Counted from the stretch's first letter, positions 51,530 to 60,107 are shown. The stretch: DNA of 64,000 nucleotides from Mycoplana rhizolycopersici (GCF_013378445.1 NZ_JABXYK010000008.1:1-64000), one strand, 5' to 3'. A program made the numbers and translations. The notes: generated by a model from the sequence alone, not told the origin.

Positions 51530-52951
51530 TCAGGCAACCGCCGGCATGCGCTGCAGCCAGTCGGTGCGGGCCTCATAGGCCGCCGCCAGTTGCAGCACGG
51601 CCATATCGGCACGCGGACGGCCGATGATCTGGATGCCGGCAGGAAGCCCGGCCGTGCCGAACCCGGCCGGCATGGCCGCGACCGGCAGCCCCGCCATCGT
51701 CGGCCCGATGACCACCTCCATCCAGCGGTGATAGGTATCCATCGATCGACCCGCGATCTCCTTCGGCCAGTCGAGGTCGACGTCGAACGGAAAGACCTGC
51801 GCTGCCGGAAGAACCAGAAAATCGTTCGTCTCGAACAGTTCGAGGACATGCCGATACCAGTCGCTGCGGATCGCGGAAGCGGCAAGGACGTCGGCGGCGG
51901 ACAGCGCCCGTCCGTTCTCGATCTCCCAGATCATCTCCGGCTTCATCTCCGCCCGCTTGTCCCCATCGGTGTAGTCCGCGGCCTGTCCGCCCGCGACGAG
52001 AAAATGACGATAGGTGCGCCACCCCCACCAGAGGCGTTCCATCTCGAAACGGGCAGTCACGTCGCTGACCGAAGCGCCGAGCGAGGAAAAGACGGTCATT
52101 GCGTCGCGGCAGAGTTCCAGAACGCCCGGCTCGAATGGCAGATGCCCGCCATAGTCGCCAAGCCAGCCGATCCGGACGCCGGACCAGTCCTTCCGCGCCT
52201 CGAGCCGCAACGCCTCATCCGGGAGAGATAGCGGATCACGCGCATCGTATCCGGCCTGGATCGAAAGCAGCGCCGCCACGTCAGCAACGCAGCGCCCCAT
52301 TGGCCCGTTGACCGCATGCTGGCCGAGATAGAGCTCGCTTCCCAGCGACGGCACCCGGCCGAAACTCGGACGAAAGCCGACGACATTGTTGAAGGCGGCC
52401 GGGTTGCGCAGCGAACCCATCATGTCACTGCCGTCGGCAACGGCGACCATCCGCGTCGCAAGCGCAGCCCCGGCACCTCCCGAAGAGCCGCCGGCACTTC
52501 GGCCGAGGTCGTAGGGATTCCGCGTCGCGCCGAAAACGCCGTTATAGGTGTGCGACCCAAGCCCCATCTCGGGCGCATTGGTCTTGCCGATGACGATTGC
52601 GCCTGCTGCACGGATCCGCTCCACGTGGATGTCGTCGAAGTCCGGCACGTAGTCGCGGTAGCTGCGTGATCCGTAGGTGCAGCGCAGGCCCTTCGCCTCG
52701 GACAGGTCCTTCACCGCAAAGGGAATCCCGTGCAGCCAGCCGCGGGTCTGTCCCGCAGACAGCGCCCGGTCCGCCGCATCCGCTTCAGAAAGAAGCGGCG
52801 CCGTATCGCGAAGGCTGACGATCGCGTTCACCTTCGGGTTCAGCGCCTCGATCCGGGCGAGATAGGCTTCCATCACAGCCCGGCAACTGACGTGGCGGGA
52901 ATGGATGGCACGCGAAAGCGTCGTTGCGGAAAGGCTCGTGATGTCATCCAT
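51530..52951 (-). CDS. Amidase (amidase-signature family)
   Basis: 473 residues from ATG 52951; an upstream frame to 53089 is not supported. The Ser-cisSer-Lys triad is visible: Lys in FAVKDLSEAKG, cis-Ser in GRSAGGSSGGAGAA, nucleophile Ser in DMMGSLRNPAAFN (with MM where GatA-like enzymes have GG). It hydrolyses a carboxamide; substrate unknown. It is not GatA: length, motif variant and lack of gatC/gatB argue against it. RNA-dependent roles are therefore unlikely. Confidence 0.88.
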   Translation of the reverse strand: MDDITSLSATTLSRAIHSRHVSCRAVMEAYLARIEALNPKVNAIVSLRDTAPLLSEADAADRALSAGQTRGWLHGIPFAVKDLSEAKGLRCTYGSRSYRDYVPDFDDIHVERIRAAGAIVIGKTNAPEMGLGSHTYNGVFGATRNPYDLGRSAGGSSGGAGAALATRMVAVADGSDMMGSLRNPAAFNNVVGFRPSFGRVPSLGSELYLGQHAVNGPMGRCVADVAALLSIQAGYDARDPLSLPDEALRLEARKDWSGVRIGWLGDYGGHLPFEPGVLELCRDAMTVFSSLGASVSDVTARFEMERLWWGWRTYRHFLVAGGQAADYTDGDKRAEMKPEMIWEIENGRALSAADVLAASAIRSDWYRHVLELFETNDFLVLPAAQVFPFDVDLDWPKEIAGRSMDTYHRWMEVVIGPTMAGLPVAAMPAGFGTAGLPAGIQIIGRPRADMAVLQLAAAYEARTDWLQRMPAVA

Positions 52952-53264
52952 TCGGCGCTCGTCCCCTGCTAGTCTCTCTTTGCCGACCGAAGGCCGGCCG
53001 GCGAGGCAAGCTAGCGCATGCGGCAGGGGTTCGAAATCACTGCATGAAAGAAAAGATCCAAGGACGGCCAACCGGGCGCGCCGTCCCACAAGGTTGTCCG
53101 CAGAAACTCGTCGTTCCCTCGGAACCCATTGCCTGAACCTATCGTCCCGGAGATCGCCACGCTCATCCTACAAGGCGCGTTTACCGCCGCCCATGCAGAG
53201 CGATGCTTGCCGGCCCGGGCACGCCGCCCTAACGTGCCGGGAGAATCACCGGGAAGGGCTTTTC
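52952..53264. other. 313-bp divergent gap, amidase/cutC
   Basis: Holds the promoters of two divergent genes. I see no gene and no strong operator-like palindrome. The cutC ribosome binding site (AAGGG) is at its right edge. Confidence 0.4.
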
Positions 53265-54014
53265 ATGACGGCACCGCTTATCGAACTCTGCGTAGAAGGC
53301 ATCGACGGTTTTCTGGCCGCACAGGCGGCCGGTGCCGATCGCGTCGAGCTTTGCGCGAGCCTCATGGAGGGCGGCCTGACGCCGAGCCCTGCCACCATTC
53401 GCGCAGCCGTGAAGGCGGCACACATCCCCGTCCACGTCATCATTCGCCCCCGTGGTGGCGACTTCCTCTACTCCGATGCCGAATTCGATACCATGCGCGC
53501 CGACATCGAAGCCCTGCGTTCCGAAGGCGTGGCGGGCGTCGTCATCGGCTGCCTGACGCCGGACGGCCGCATCGACGAGGTGAGGACGAAAGCGCTCGTT
53601 GCCGCCGCCCGTCCCATGTCGGTCACCTGCCACCGCGCCTTCGACATGACAGAAGATGCCGGCGAGGCGCTGGAAGCGCTGATCCGCTGCGGCGTCGACC
53701 GGGTGTTGACCTCCGGCCAGCGCGATACCGCACTGGAGGGGATCGCGATCCTGCGGCGAACGGTGGAGCAGGCTGGCGACCGCATCGTCATAATGGGCTG
53801 TGGTGCGCTGGACGCGGACAACATCAAGACCGTCCGCGACGCGACCGGGCTGAAGGAGCTGCATTTCGCCGCCCTCAGGTCCGTGCAGAGCGGCATGACG
53901 TTCAGAAATCCGCATGTCGGCATGGGCGGCACCGAGAAAGACCGCGAGTATGAACTGACCGTTACCGATCCCGAAGCCGTCCGTGCGACGATCGCCGCTG
54001 CGAAGGGCGCGTAG
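53265..54014 (+). CDS. cutC: CutC family protein
   Basis: 249-residue TIM-barrel protein of the CutC family (LIELCVEGIDGFLAAQAAGADRVELCASLMEGGLTPS region, VHVIIRPRGGDFLYS, CHRAFDM, VLTSGQ, IMGCGALDADN). CutC was linked to copper tolerance in E. coli, but the assignment is disputed and the enzyme activity is unknown. ATG 53265 has AAGGG 6 bp upstream. The open frame runs further upstream, but those parts are not conserved. No copper-related gene is adjacent except SCO1 about 3 kb away. Confidence 0.93.
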   Translation: MTAPLIELCVEGIDGFLAAQAAGADRVELCASLMEGGLTPSPATIRAAVKAAHIPVHVIIRPRGGDFLYSDAEFDTMRADIEALRSEGVAGVVIGCLTPDGRIDEVRTKALVAAARPMSVTCHRAFDMTEDAGEALEALIRCGVDRVLTSGQRDTALEGIAILRRTVEQAGDRIVIMGCGALDADNIKTVRDATGLKELHFAALRSVQSGMTFRNPHVGMGGTEKDREYELTVTDPEAVRATIAAAKGA

Positions 54015-54135
54015 TCGACCTGCGCGGCAACCGCGGTAATCAGACGGCACACCACTCCGCGCGCATTGCAAACCGTCTCGCCGATCCTACCTGAAGAAAA
54101 GAAAACAGGCTGATAGCTTAACCGGAGACCTGCTC

Positions 54136-54627
54136 ATGACTGCCTCCCGCCTTCGCTTCGCATTCGCAGCGGGCCTTGCCCTTCTCGCCACGTCCGCTGC
54201 GGCCGATACGGTCGGGGAGGTTGGCGTTGACTGGATGGGCAACGACATCATGGTCGATGCGGTGAGCGATCCGAAGGTGACAGGCGTCACCTGCCACATC
54301 ACCTATTTCGACCGCGGCGTTCTGGACCGGCTGAAGAACGGCAACTGGTTTGAAGATCCCTCCAACAACGCCATTGCCTGCCGGCAGACCGGCCCGGTCA
54401 CGATCGGCGACATCGATCTTTCGAAAGGCGGGGAGGAAGTTTTCAAGTCCAGCCTGTCGTTGGTCTGGAAGAAGCTTGTGGTGACGCGGATCTACGACCG
54501 CAAGAACGACACCCTGATTTATCTCGCCCACTCCCGCGAACTGACCGAGGGTTCGGCGAAGATGTCGATCTCCACGGTGCCGCTGTTTGAAAGCAACGCC
54601 ACGTGGACAAGCGGAAAGCCGCAATAG
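54136..54627 (+). CDS. creA: CreA family periplasmic protein
   Basis: 163 residues with a signal peptide (cleavage near SAAADTVGEV) and the CreA domain (VGVDWMGNDIMVDAVSDPKVTGVTCHI region; SLSLVWKKLVVTRIYD). Full family length. Function unknown; E. coli creA lies beside creBCD, but no such two-component system is present here. GGAGA is 8 bp before the ATG. Confidence 0.92.
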   Translation: MTASRLRFAFAAGLALLATSAAADTVGEVGVDWMGNDIMVDAVSDPKVTGVTCHITYFDRGVLDRLKNGNWFEDPSNNAIACRQTGPVTIGDIDLSKGGEEVFKSSLSLVWKKLVVTRIYDRKNDTLIYLAHSRELTEGSAKMSISTVPLFESNATWTSGKPQ

Positions 54628-54702
54628 GCGGCCGAAGCTAGACCCATTGCGGCCCCTCCTCCCGAAAGGCTGCGTACCTCCCGCTTAGATGTCGATACCT
54701 GC

Positions 54703-55191
54703 TTACATGACGATGAAGGTCACGCTGCCGTCGCCGTTCTGTTGGACTGACAGGATGTGCTCGACCTTGACCTGCTGCGCTTCCAGCGCTGCGACGAGGT
54801 CCGGGTTGGAGCGCACATCCGACTGCAGCTTTTGAACTTCGTCGGCCTTGTCGTCGCCCATCATCCGGTATTGCTGACGCATGTCCTCGTCGGCGATTTC
54901 ATCCACGCGCTGAACGGCGATCTTGGTCACATCGACGGCCCGGAAGTCACCGATGCCCGATACGCTGGGCGTGATGGAGCCCGTGCTCATCATGTCCGTG
55001 GACTGGCTGTCGGATGGCTGCGCCGGGACAGGTGCCGCCGGCTTCATCGTGTCAGGCGACACCTGGGCCATTTCCACCGGGCGTGGGGTCGGCACCGGCA
55101 CCTTCTTGCCATCGATCAGGGTCGCCGAATAGGCGGGAACGGCAATGGCACTGGCAAGCAGAATGGACGAAAGAGCTGCAAACGGTTTCAT
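54703..55191 (-). CDS. Secreted hypothetical protein
   Basis: 162 residues with a signal peptide (MKPFAALSSILLASAIAVPA, cleavage near AYSA-T), a Pro-rich middle (VPVPTPRPVEMAQ) and a C-terminal domain (VDVTKIAVQRVDEIADEDMR...LVAALEAQQV) that is rich in acidic residues and helices. I recognise no family. GGGAG lies 6 bp before the ATG at 55191. It sits between the convergent creA gene and pncA; a GGAAC-N16-CATT at 55240-55262 on the minus strand is close to, but not, an EcfG promoter. Confidence 0.72.
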   Translation of the reverse strand: MKPFAALSSILLASAIAVPAYSATLIDGKKVPVPTPRPVEMAQVSPDTMKPAAPVPAQPSDSQSTDMMSTGSITPSVSGIGDFRAVDVTKIAVQRVDEIADEDMRQQYRMMGDDKADEVQKLQSDVRSNPDLVAALEAQQVKVEHILSVQQNGDGSVTFIVM

Positions 55192-55273
55192 CTTTTTCTC
55201 CCTTCGGGCGCTGTTGTCGCGCGCATTCGAAGGGGAAAATGCCGGTCTTTGCAGATTGTTCCGCCTGTAGCGT

Positions 55274-55912
55274 TCAGGCGCCCCGCGCTTCAGCCAGGAT
55301 CTGCGACGCGCGGACGGTCGCAACACCCGCCTCCGCCATGGCCCTTTCCGCCACGGCGATCGTGGCCGGGTCGATGCCGCGGCTCAGATCCTCGACGAAA
55401 CGGACCCGCACGCCCGGAAGCATTTCCACCGCATCGATCGCCGAGGCCTGGACGCAATAATCGGTCGCAAGCCCGCCGATGTCGAGTTCGGTGACGTCGC
55501 GCTCCTTCAGATAATCGGCAAGCCCGGTATGGGCGGAACGGTCGTTGTCGCGAAAGGCCGAATAGCTGTCGACAAGCCGATCCATGCCCTTCTTCTGGAT
55601 GTAGTCGATCTTCTTCAGGTCGAGCTTGGGATGCAGTGCGGCGTCGTCCGTGTGCTCGACGCAATGGTCAGGCCACAGCACCTGCGGCTGCCCCTTCAGT
55701 TCTCCCATCTCGAAAGGCTGCCTGCCGGGATGGCTGGAGGCGAAGCTGCCGTGGCCGGCAGGGTGCCAGTCCTGCGAGGCGACCACCAGATCATAGCCGC
55801 CCTCTTCCATCAGCCGGTTGGCGATCGGGATAACCTCATCTCCCCCGGGCACGGCAAGATTGCCGCCGGGGCAGAAACCGTTCTGGAGATCGATGAGCAG
55901 CAGGCACTTCAT
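55274..55912 (-). CDS. pncA: Nicotinamidase
   Basis: Hydrolyses nicotinamide to nicotinate in NAD recycling. The 212-residue isochorismatase-fold enzyme has the catalytic Asp in LLIDLQNGFCPGG, the metal-binding SQDWHPAGHGSFAS and the catalytic Cys in GLATDYCVQASAIDA. I chose ATG 55912 with GGGAG 8 bp upstream; the frame to 55972 is not supported. It stands alone on the minus strand, followed 82 bp later by the secreted hypothetical gene. Confidence 0.95.
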   Translation of the reverse strand: MKCLLLIDLQNGFCPGGNLAVPGGDEVIPIANRLMEEGGYDLVVASQDWHPAGHGSFASSHPGRQPFEMGELKGQPQVLWPDHCVEHTDDAALHPKLDLKKIDYIQKKGMDRLVDSYSAFRDNDRSAHTGLADYLKERDVTELDIGGLATDYCVQASAIDAVEMLPGVRVRFVEDLSRGIDPATIAVAERAMAEAGVATVRASQILAEARGA

Positions 55913-56025
55913 GATGGTACTCCCGTCACCCGGGAAAGATCCCGGTGCGGCGAGAATGGAACATTCCGTCATGAGAAATCAAGAACTTGATGAACCGATG
56001 CTGCGAACATATTGGCCGGGAATGC

Positions 56026-56049
56026 AAAACCCCGGCGGGTCGGCCGGGG
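56026..56049 (-). terminator. Intrinsic terminator downstream of cheW
   Basis: Minus strand: CCCCGGC, 6-base loop, GCCGGGG, then TTTTGC. A 7-bp GC-only stem with a short U-tract, about 85 bp past the cheW stop and after the tandem repeat block. Confidence 0.8.
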
Positions 56050-56078
56050 CTGCGAAACGCGTCGGGGATCGAAGTCGC

Positions 56079-56148
56079 TCAGGCGGCCCGTGTCAGGTGG
56101 CCCGTGTCAGGTGGCCCGTGTCAGGCGGCCCGTATCAGGCAGCCTGTG
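56079..56148 (-). repeat. 14-bp tandem repeat, five copies, across the cheW stop codon
   Basis: Five adjacent 14-bp units on the plus strand (TCAGGCGGCCCGTG type, 1-3 differences among copies). The unit nearest the gene (56135-56148) contains the last four cheW codons and stop; the other four lie beyond it. Each unit starts with TCA, which is TGA on the coding strand, so each copy repeats a stop codon, although the 14-bp period shifts frame. Confidence 0.93.
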
Positions 56149-56599
56149 CCAGCTCGTCGGCGATGACCGTGTCGAGGTTGAGGAAGCAGACCATGGTCTT
56201 TTCCAGGGCGACGATGCCGCGGCAGAAGGCGCGCTGCGCTTCCGGAATGATCTCGGGTGCCGGCTGCAGGTCTTCGCTCTTGATGGTCATCATGTCCGAG
56301 ACCTGTTCCACCAGCAGGCCGACGAGCTTGCCGGCAATGTCGGTGACGATGATGGCGGAGCGCTCCGACGGCTCGGTCTGCTTCATGCCGAGACGGCAGG
56401 CCATGTCGATTACGGGGATGACGGCGCCGCGCAGGTTGATCAGCCCGAGCACGTAGGGCGGCGTGTGCGGCATCGGCGTCACCGGCGCCCATCCGCGGAT
56501 TTCACGAATCGCCATGATGTCGATGCAGAACTCCTGGTCTCCGAGATGAAACGAGACGATTTCGAGATAGGCACCGGATTGCTTGATGGCATTCGACAT
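56135..56599 (-). CDS. cheW: CheW chemotaxis adaptor
   Basis: 154 residues, a single CheW domain (LEIVSFHLGDQEFCIDIMAIREIRGW region; PPYVLGLINLRGAVIPVIDM; GLLVEQVSDMMTI). CheW couples chemoreceptors to the CheA kinase. It is an orphan here: no cheA, mcp or flagellar gene is adjacent. The 3' end forms part of a five-copy tandem repeat and is followed by an intrinsic terminator at 56026-56049. Confidence 0.95.
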   Translation of the reverse strand: MSNAIKQSGAYLEIVSFHLGDQEFCIDIMAIREIRGWAPVTPMPHTPPYVLGLINLRGAVIPVIDMACRLGMKQTEPSERSAIIVTDIAGKLVGLLVEQVSDMMTIKSEDLQPAPEIIPEAQRAFCRGIVALEKTMVCFLNLDTVIADELAQAA

Positions 56600-56851
56600 G
56601 GTTCAGCTTCTTCCCAGACTTCGGAGGCAGGATCGCAAATGCGCGTGTGGCTCGACAGCCACGGGACCTCATGCCCGAGAGGCCATCACGGCCCATACGC
56701 GCTCAGAGATTCGCAAGGATAGATTAAGGAAGCGCTAAAAATAGACCGCCAACTCTCCGGTCCGGCACACCCGAACCGCTGGAATCGTCCGCCGAGCGCT
56801 GTGAGCAGCGCAACCATTCCGCCAAACGAAATGTTGCGCTAGGATACCCGC

Positions 56852-57010
56852 ATGACACAGAACCGCCCGTCCCTTAGTTTCACGCTGGCCGTGGCCCTTG
56901 CGGCAACGCTTGCGACCGCAATCCTCGCCATCGCCTTCGCGGGCTGGATCGGTCACGGCTCGGCGATCCTGCTTTCGATGGCCGAAAGCGGCCTCGCCTG
57001 GTGCTTCTAA
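56852..57010 (+). CDS. Small single-pass membrane protein, 52 residues
   Basis: ATG 56852 has AGGA 7 bp upstream. The product MTQNRPSLSFTLAVALAATL... is 52 residues with a hydrophobic segment at ~10-32 (LAVALAATLATAILAIAFAG) and a second weaker one, ending AWCF. Too short for a standard gene-finding cutoff, but the ribosome binding site, GC-ending codons and isolated position before the SCO1 gene support it. Function unknown. Confidence 0.65.
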   Translation: MTQNRPSLSFTLAVALAATLATAILAIAFAGWIGHGSAILLSMAESGLAWCF

Positions 57011-57150
57011 GCTCCCGCGGCGCAATCACATTCTCGCGATAATCGAGATGCGGCGATCGGCACATTTGCGCCTCCTCCGGCAAGCCACTAAAGACAGCAC
57101 AGGAGCCGGCCGCAGCCGCGGACCAGCAGTCACCGATGTCGGATCGTTCC

Positions 57151-57750
57151 ATGAAAACCATACGCATTGCCCTTTGGATCGCTATCGCCCTCCTCGCCGG
57201 CCTGCTCGGCTGGTTGACGCTGGAACTGAACCGGGCGGATGAAAAACTTGCCGAGGGACCGTTCGGCGTTCCCTTCACCCTCGTTGCGCAGGATGGAAGC
57301 CCGATCACCGAGAAGGCCTTTGCCGGCAAGCCGACCGCGCTGTTCTTCGGCTTCACGCATTGCCCCGAAGTGTGCCCGACCACCCTTTTCGAGCTAGACG
57401 GATGGCTTTCGAAAACCGATCCCGACGGCACGAAGATGCAGGCCTACTTCATCACCGTCGATCCGGAACGCGACACCCCTGAAATCGTCCAGAACTATGT
57501 TTCCAACGTTTCCAAGAGGATCACCGGCATCTCCGGCCCTGCCGACAAGGTGATGGACATGGTCAAGGGCTTCCGCGTCTATGCGCGCAAGGTGCCGGTC
57601 GACGAGAAACAGCCGGACGGAGAATACACGATGGATCACACCGCCTCCGTCTTCCTCCTCGACCGCGACGGCCGTTTCCGGGGCACGATCGCCTATGGCG
57701 AGAACCCGGATGTTGCCGTACAAAAGCTGGAGAACCTCATCAAGGGATAG
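57151..57750 (+). CDS. SCO1/SenC copper chaperone
   Basis: 199 residues from ATG 57151 (ATG 57136 is also in frame). N-terminal anchor (~5-24), then a thioredoxin-fold SCO domain with the Cu-binding FTHCPEVCPTT (CxxxC), the conserved ITVDPERDTPE and the Cu-ligand His in YTMDHTASVFLLD. It helps assemble the CuA centre of cytochrome c oxidase in the periplasm. 12 bp before the FAD monooxygenase gene, so the two may be co-transcribed; no oxidase genes are near. Confidence 0.93.
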   Translation: MKTIRIALWIAIALLAGLLGWLTLELNRADEKLAEGPFGVPFTLVAQDGSPITEKAFAGKPTALFFGFTHCPEVCPTTLFELDGWLSKTDPDGTKMQAYFITVDPERDTPEIVQNYVSNVSKRITGISGPADKVMDMVKGFRVYARKVPVDEKQPDGEYTMDHTASVFLLDRDGRFRGTIAYGENPDVAVQKLENLIKG

Positions 57751-57762
57751 GGATCTCCGATC

Positions 57763-58890
57763 ATGGTTTCACGCGCCGACACTTCGATCCTCATCGCCGG
57801 CGCGGGACCTGTGGGCCTTGCGCTTGCGCTCGAACTGGCGCGCCGCGGCCTGAAACTGCGCATCGTCAGCGAAAACGACGGGCCGGTGGCGGAAGAAGAA
57901 AGCCGCGCGCTCGGCATCAATGCCAGAACCTTGACGCTGCTGGCCCAATCGGGCGTGACCGCCGACATCCAGGCCCGGGCCCTGCAGATCGAAGGCCTGC
58001 GTCTTTCCTCGCTCGGCACCCCGCTTCTGACGGTCAGGACGAGCCGGTATCGCGGCGAGTATCCGGCGCTCAGCATCCTGCCGCAGGGGGTGACGGAACG
58101 CCTGTTGCTGGCGCGGCTCCGGGTGCTCGGCATCGAGCCGGAATGGCGCACGGCCGTCATTTCCGTCAACGGAGGCACCGATGCGCCGGAGGTGACGGTA
58201 CACCGCGACGACGACAGCGGCGAAACCGTCAAGCCGTCGATCCTGATAGGCGCGGATGGCGCGCATTCGCTCGTTCGCCGGTCCTGCGGGCTCTCCTTTC
58301 CGGGAAACGCGCTGGAGAACGAATTCTTTCTGGCCGACTACGCCTATGATGCGCCCGTCGACGCCAGCCATGCGCGCGTCGACTTCACCAATCCCGGCGT
58401 CCTTGCCTGCATCCCGGTCCGCACCAACCTCCTGCGCTACATCTCGACGCATTCCGATTTCGAAGAGCGGATCATCCATCCGGCGACACCCGCGGCCCAG
58501 ACCTGGCGTTCGCAGTTCAAGATCAGTTTCCGCCATGTCCCGGAGATGGCGAAGGGACGCGTCTATCTGGCCGGCGACGCCGCCCACATCCATTCGCCGA
58601 TCGGCGCGCGCGGCATGAACCTGGGGATCGAGGATGCCTGCTGGCTGGCCTGGCTGATTGCCGAGGGACGCGAGGAGGAGTATCCGAGGCTTCGGCTCCC
58701 CGCAGTACGCCGCGTGCTGCGCCAGACGCGAATGCTGACGGCGATCGCCACCATGGACCGGCCCTCCTCGCTGACGCTGCGCAACCGCCTGCTGCCGCTT
58801 CTGTCCCACCTGCCCTTTGCCGAAGACGCGTTGCTCAAGGGCATCGCCGGAATGGACACGCCGCATCCGCCCTGGCTCGCCGCAGCCTGA
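57763..58890 (+). CDS. FAD-dependent monooxygenase (PHBH/UbiH-like)
   Basis: 375 residues of the flavoprotein aromatic hydroxylase class: dinucleotide-binding GAGPVGLALALELARRG at the N-terminus, the DG motif ILIGADGAHSLVR, and the GD motif VYLAGDAAHIHSPIGARGMN (quoted in part: LAGDAAH, GMNLGIEDA). It hydroxylates an aromatic or polyketide-like substrate with NAD(P)H and O2; substrate unknown. A UbiH-like role in ubiquinone synthesis is less likely given the C-terminus. GGATCTC lies upstream of the ATG; co-transcription with SCO1 is plausible. Confidence 0.87.
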   Translation: MVSRADTSILIAGAGPVGLALALELARRGLKLRIVSENDGPVAEEESRALGINARTLTLLAQSGVTADIQARALQIEGLRLSSLGTPLLTVRTSRYRGEYPALSILPQGVTERLLLARLRVLGIEPEWRTAVISVNGGTDAPEVTVHRDDDSGETVKPSILIGADGAHSLVRRSCGLSFPGNALENEFFLADYAYDAPVDASHARVDFTNPGVLACIPVRTNLLRYISTHSDFEERIIHPATPAAQTWRSQFKISFRHVPEMAKGRVYLAGDAAHIHSPIGARGMNLGIEDACWLAWLIAEGREEEYPRLRLPAVRRVLRQTRMLTAIATMDRPSSLTLRNRLLPLLSHLPFAEDALLKGIAGMDTPHPPWLAAA

Positions 58891-59016
58891 TTTCTTTGCG
58901 CCTTGCTGCGGGACATGCTACGTGGCCGCCGACCATGGCGCTGCCGGATGCTCCGCATGTCGCAGCCCTCATCTTTCAGGCGCCGGGCCAGCCCCGCCAA
59001 TCAGGAACAGCCGACC

Positions 59017-59895
59017 GTGAGCGAAATCCGCCTCTTCATTTCCACGACAGAGAAGAACGCCGACGCAATTCTCTCCCTGATGACCGATGCCTTCGAGGAC
59101 GAGGGATACGCGATCGCAACCATGGAAATCGACGAGAAGCGCGACATCTGGGAAGCCTCGCTCTACCTGATGATGGACGAGGAAGAGGACATGCGGGAGC
59201 GTTTCGCCAACCTCCTCCGGCCGGCGTTTCCCGAGGCGGAAATCCAGCGTGAAGTCATTCCCGATGTCGACTGGATCGCCAAATCGCTGGAAGGCCTGCA
59301 GCCGGTGCACGCCGGACGTTTCATCGTCCACGGCTCGCATGACCGCGGAAAGGCGCGGGCTGGAGAGATCGCAATCGAGATCGATGCCGGCCAGGCCTTC
59401 GGCACGGGCCACCACGGCACCACCGCCGGCTGCCTGGAGGTGATCGAAAGCGTCATGCGCGCGCGAAAGATCCGCTCTGCCCTCGACCTCGGTACCGGCA
59501 GCGGCGTGCTGGCAATCGCGGTCCGCAAGCTGGCGGCCATTCCGGTGCTGGCGACCGACATCGACCCGATCGCCACAAAGGTCGCCCGCGAGAACGTCCG
59601 CAAGAATGGCATTGCGACCGGCCTGACGCTCGAGACGGCCCCCGGCTTCCACCACACCGCCTTCCGCCGCCATGGCCCGTTCGACCTCATCATCGCCAAC
59701 ATCCTCGCTCGCCCGCTGATGCGCATGGCGCCGCAGCTCGTCGCGCACCTGGCACCGGGCGGCCAGGTGGTGCTCTCCGGCATCCTCGCAAACCAGCGCT
59801 GGAAGGTGATCGCCGCCTATAACGGCGCGGGCCTGCGCCATGTGCGCACGATCTGGCGCAACGGCTGGGTGACCATCCATCTCGACAGACCGTAG
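59017..59895 (+). CDS. prmA: Ribosomal protein L11 methyltransferase
   Basis: Trimethylates lysines and the N-terminus of ribosomal protein L11 using SAM. The 292-residue product from GTG 59017 (AGGAA ~10 bp upstream; VSEIRLFIST start) has the N-terminal substrate-recognition domain and a Rossmann methyltransferase core with the SAM motif LDLGTGSGVLAIA, preceded by DAGQAFGTGHHGTT, and DLIIANILARPL. The frame extends to 58903 but lacks conservation. Two strong hairpins follow its stop. Confidence 0.94.
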   Translation: MSEIRLFISTTEKNADAILSLMTDAFEDEGYAIATMEIDEKRDIWEASLYLMMDEEEDMRERFANLLRPAFPEAEIQREVIPDVDWIAKSLEGLQPVHAGRFIVHGSHDRGKARAGEIAIEIDAGQAFGTGHHGTTAGCLEVIESVMRARKIRSALDLGTGSGVLAIAVRKLAAIPVLATDIDPIATKVARENVRKNGIATGLTLETAPGFHHTAFRRHGPFDLIIANILARPLMRMAPQLVAHLAPGGQVVLSGILANQRWKVIAAYNGAGLRHVRTIWRNGWVTIHLDRP

Positions 59896-59913
59896 GGACC
59901 CGGGAAAAGAAAA

Positions 59914-59947
59914 GCCTCCCGACCGCGCAGGGTTGCGGTCGGGAGGC
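59914..59947. terminator. Strong hairpin between prmA and the small RNA
   Basis: GCCTCCCGACCGC (59914-59926) pairs perfectly over 13 bp with 59935-59947 across an 8-base loop. On the minus strand it is followed by TTTTCTTTT, so it is a good intrinsic terminator in that direction, backing up the one at 59952-59980; on the plus strand it may end prmA. Confidence 0.8.
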
Positions 59948-59951
59948 CTTG

Positions 59952-60107
59952 AAAGAAAAGGCGGTGCCAGAGGCACCGCCTATGGGCCGGTTTCCCGACC
60001 TGCCCGCGAGCTGGGAGGAGGAGTGCTCAAGCGGACCCTACGTGTTCCGAACGCCTACCCGGAGGAGGGAGGAGGAGTGACCGGGCAAGCGCCTGATCGG
60101 AACACCT
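59952..60107 (-). ncRNA. Putative anti-Shine-Dalgarno ('cuckoo'-type) small RNA
   Basis: Minus strand, 5' to 3': arm I pairs GTGTTCCGA (60105-60097) with TCGGAACAC (60050-60042), continues with CCCGG/CCGGG and shows a loop with CTCCTCCTCCCTCCT; arm II, GAGC/GCTC at 60028-60008, has a 13-base loop ACTCCTCCTCCCA; arm III (59980-59960, 9-bp stem GGCGGTGCC/GGCACCGCC, then TTTTCTTT) is an intrinsic terminator. Two stem-loops exposing CUCCUCC anti-SD motifs plus a terminator are the defining architecture of alphaproteobacterial cuckoo RNAs (related to alpha-r14/suhB families). The 5' end is set from arm I; I found no clear promoter. Confidence 0.8.

Noticed and set aside
55240-55262. GGAAC-N16-CATT on the minus strand upstream of the secreted hypothetical gene
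   Set aside because: The second element is CATT rather than CGTT; with one mismatch in a 9-base consensus it occurs by chance too easily.
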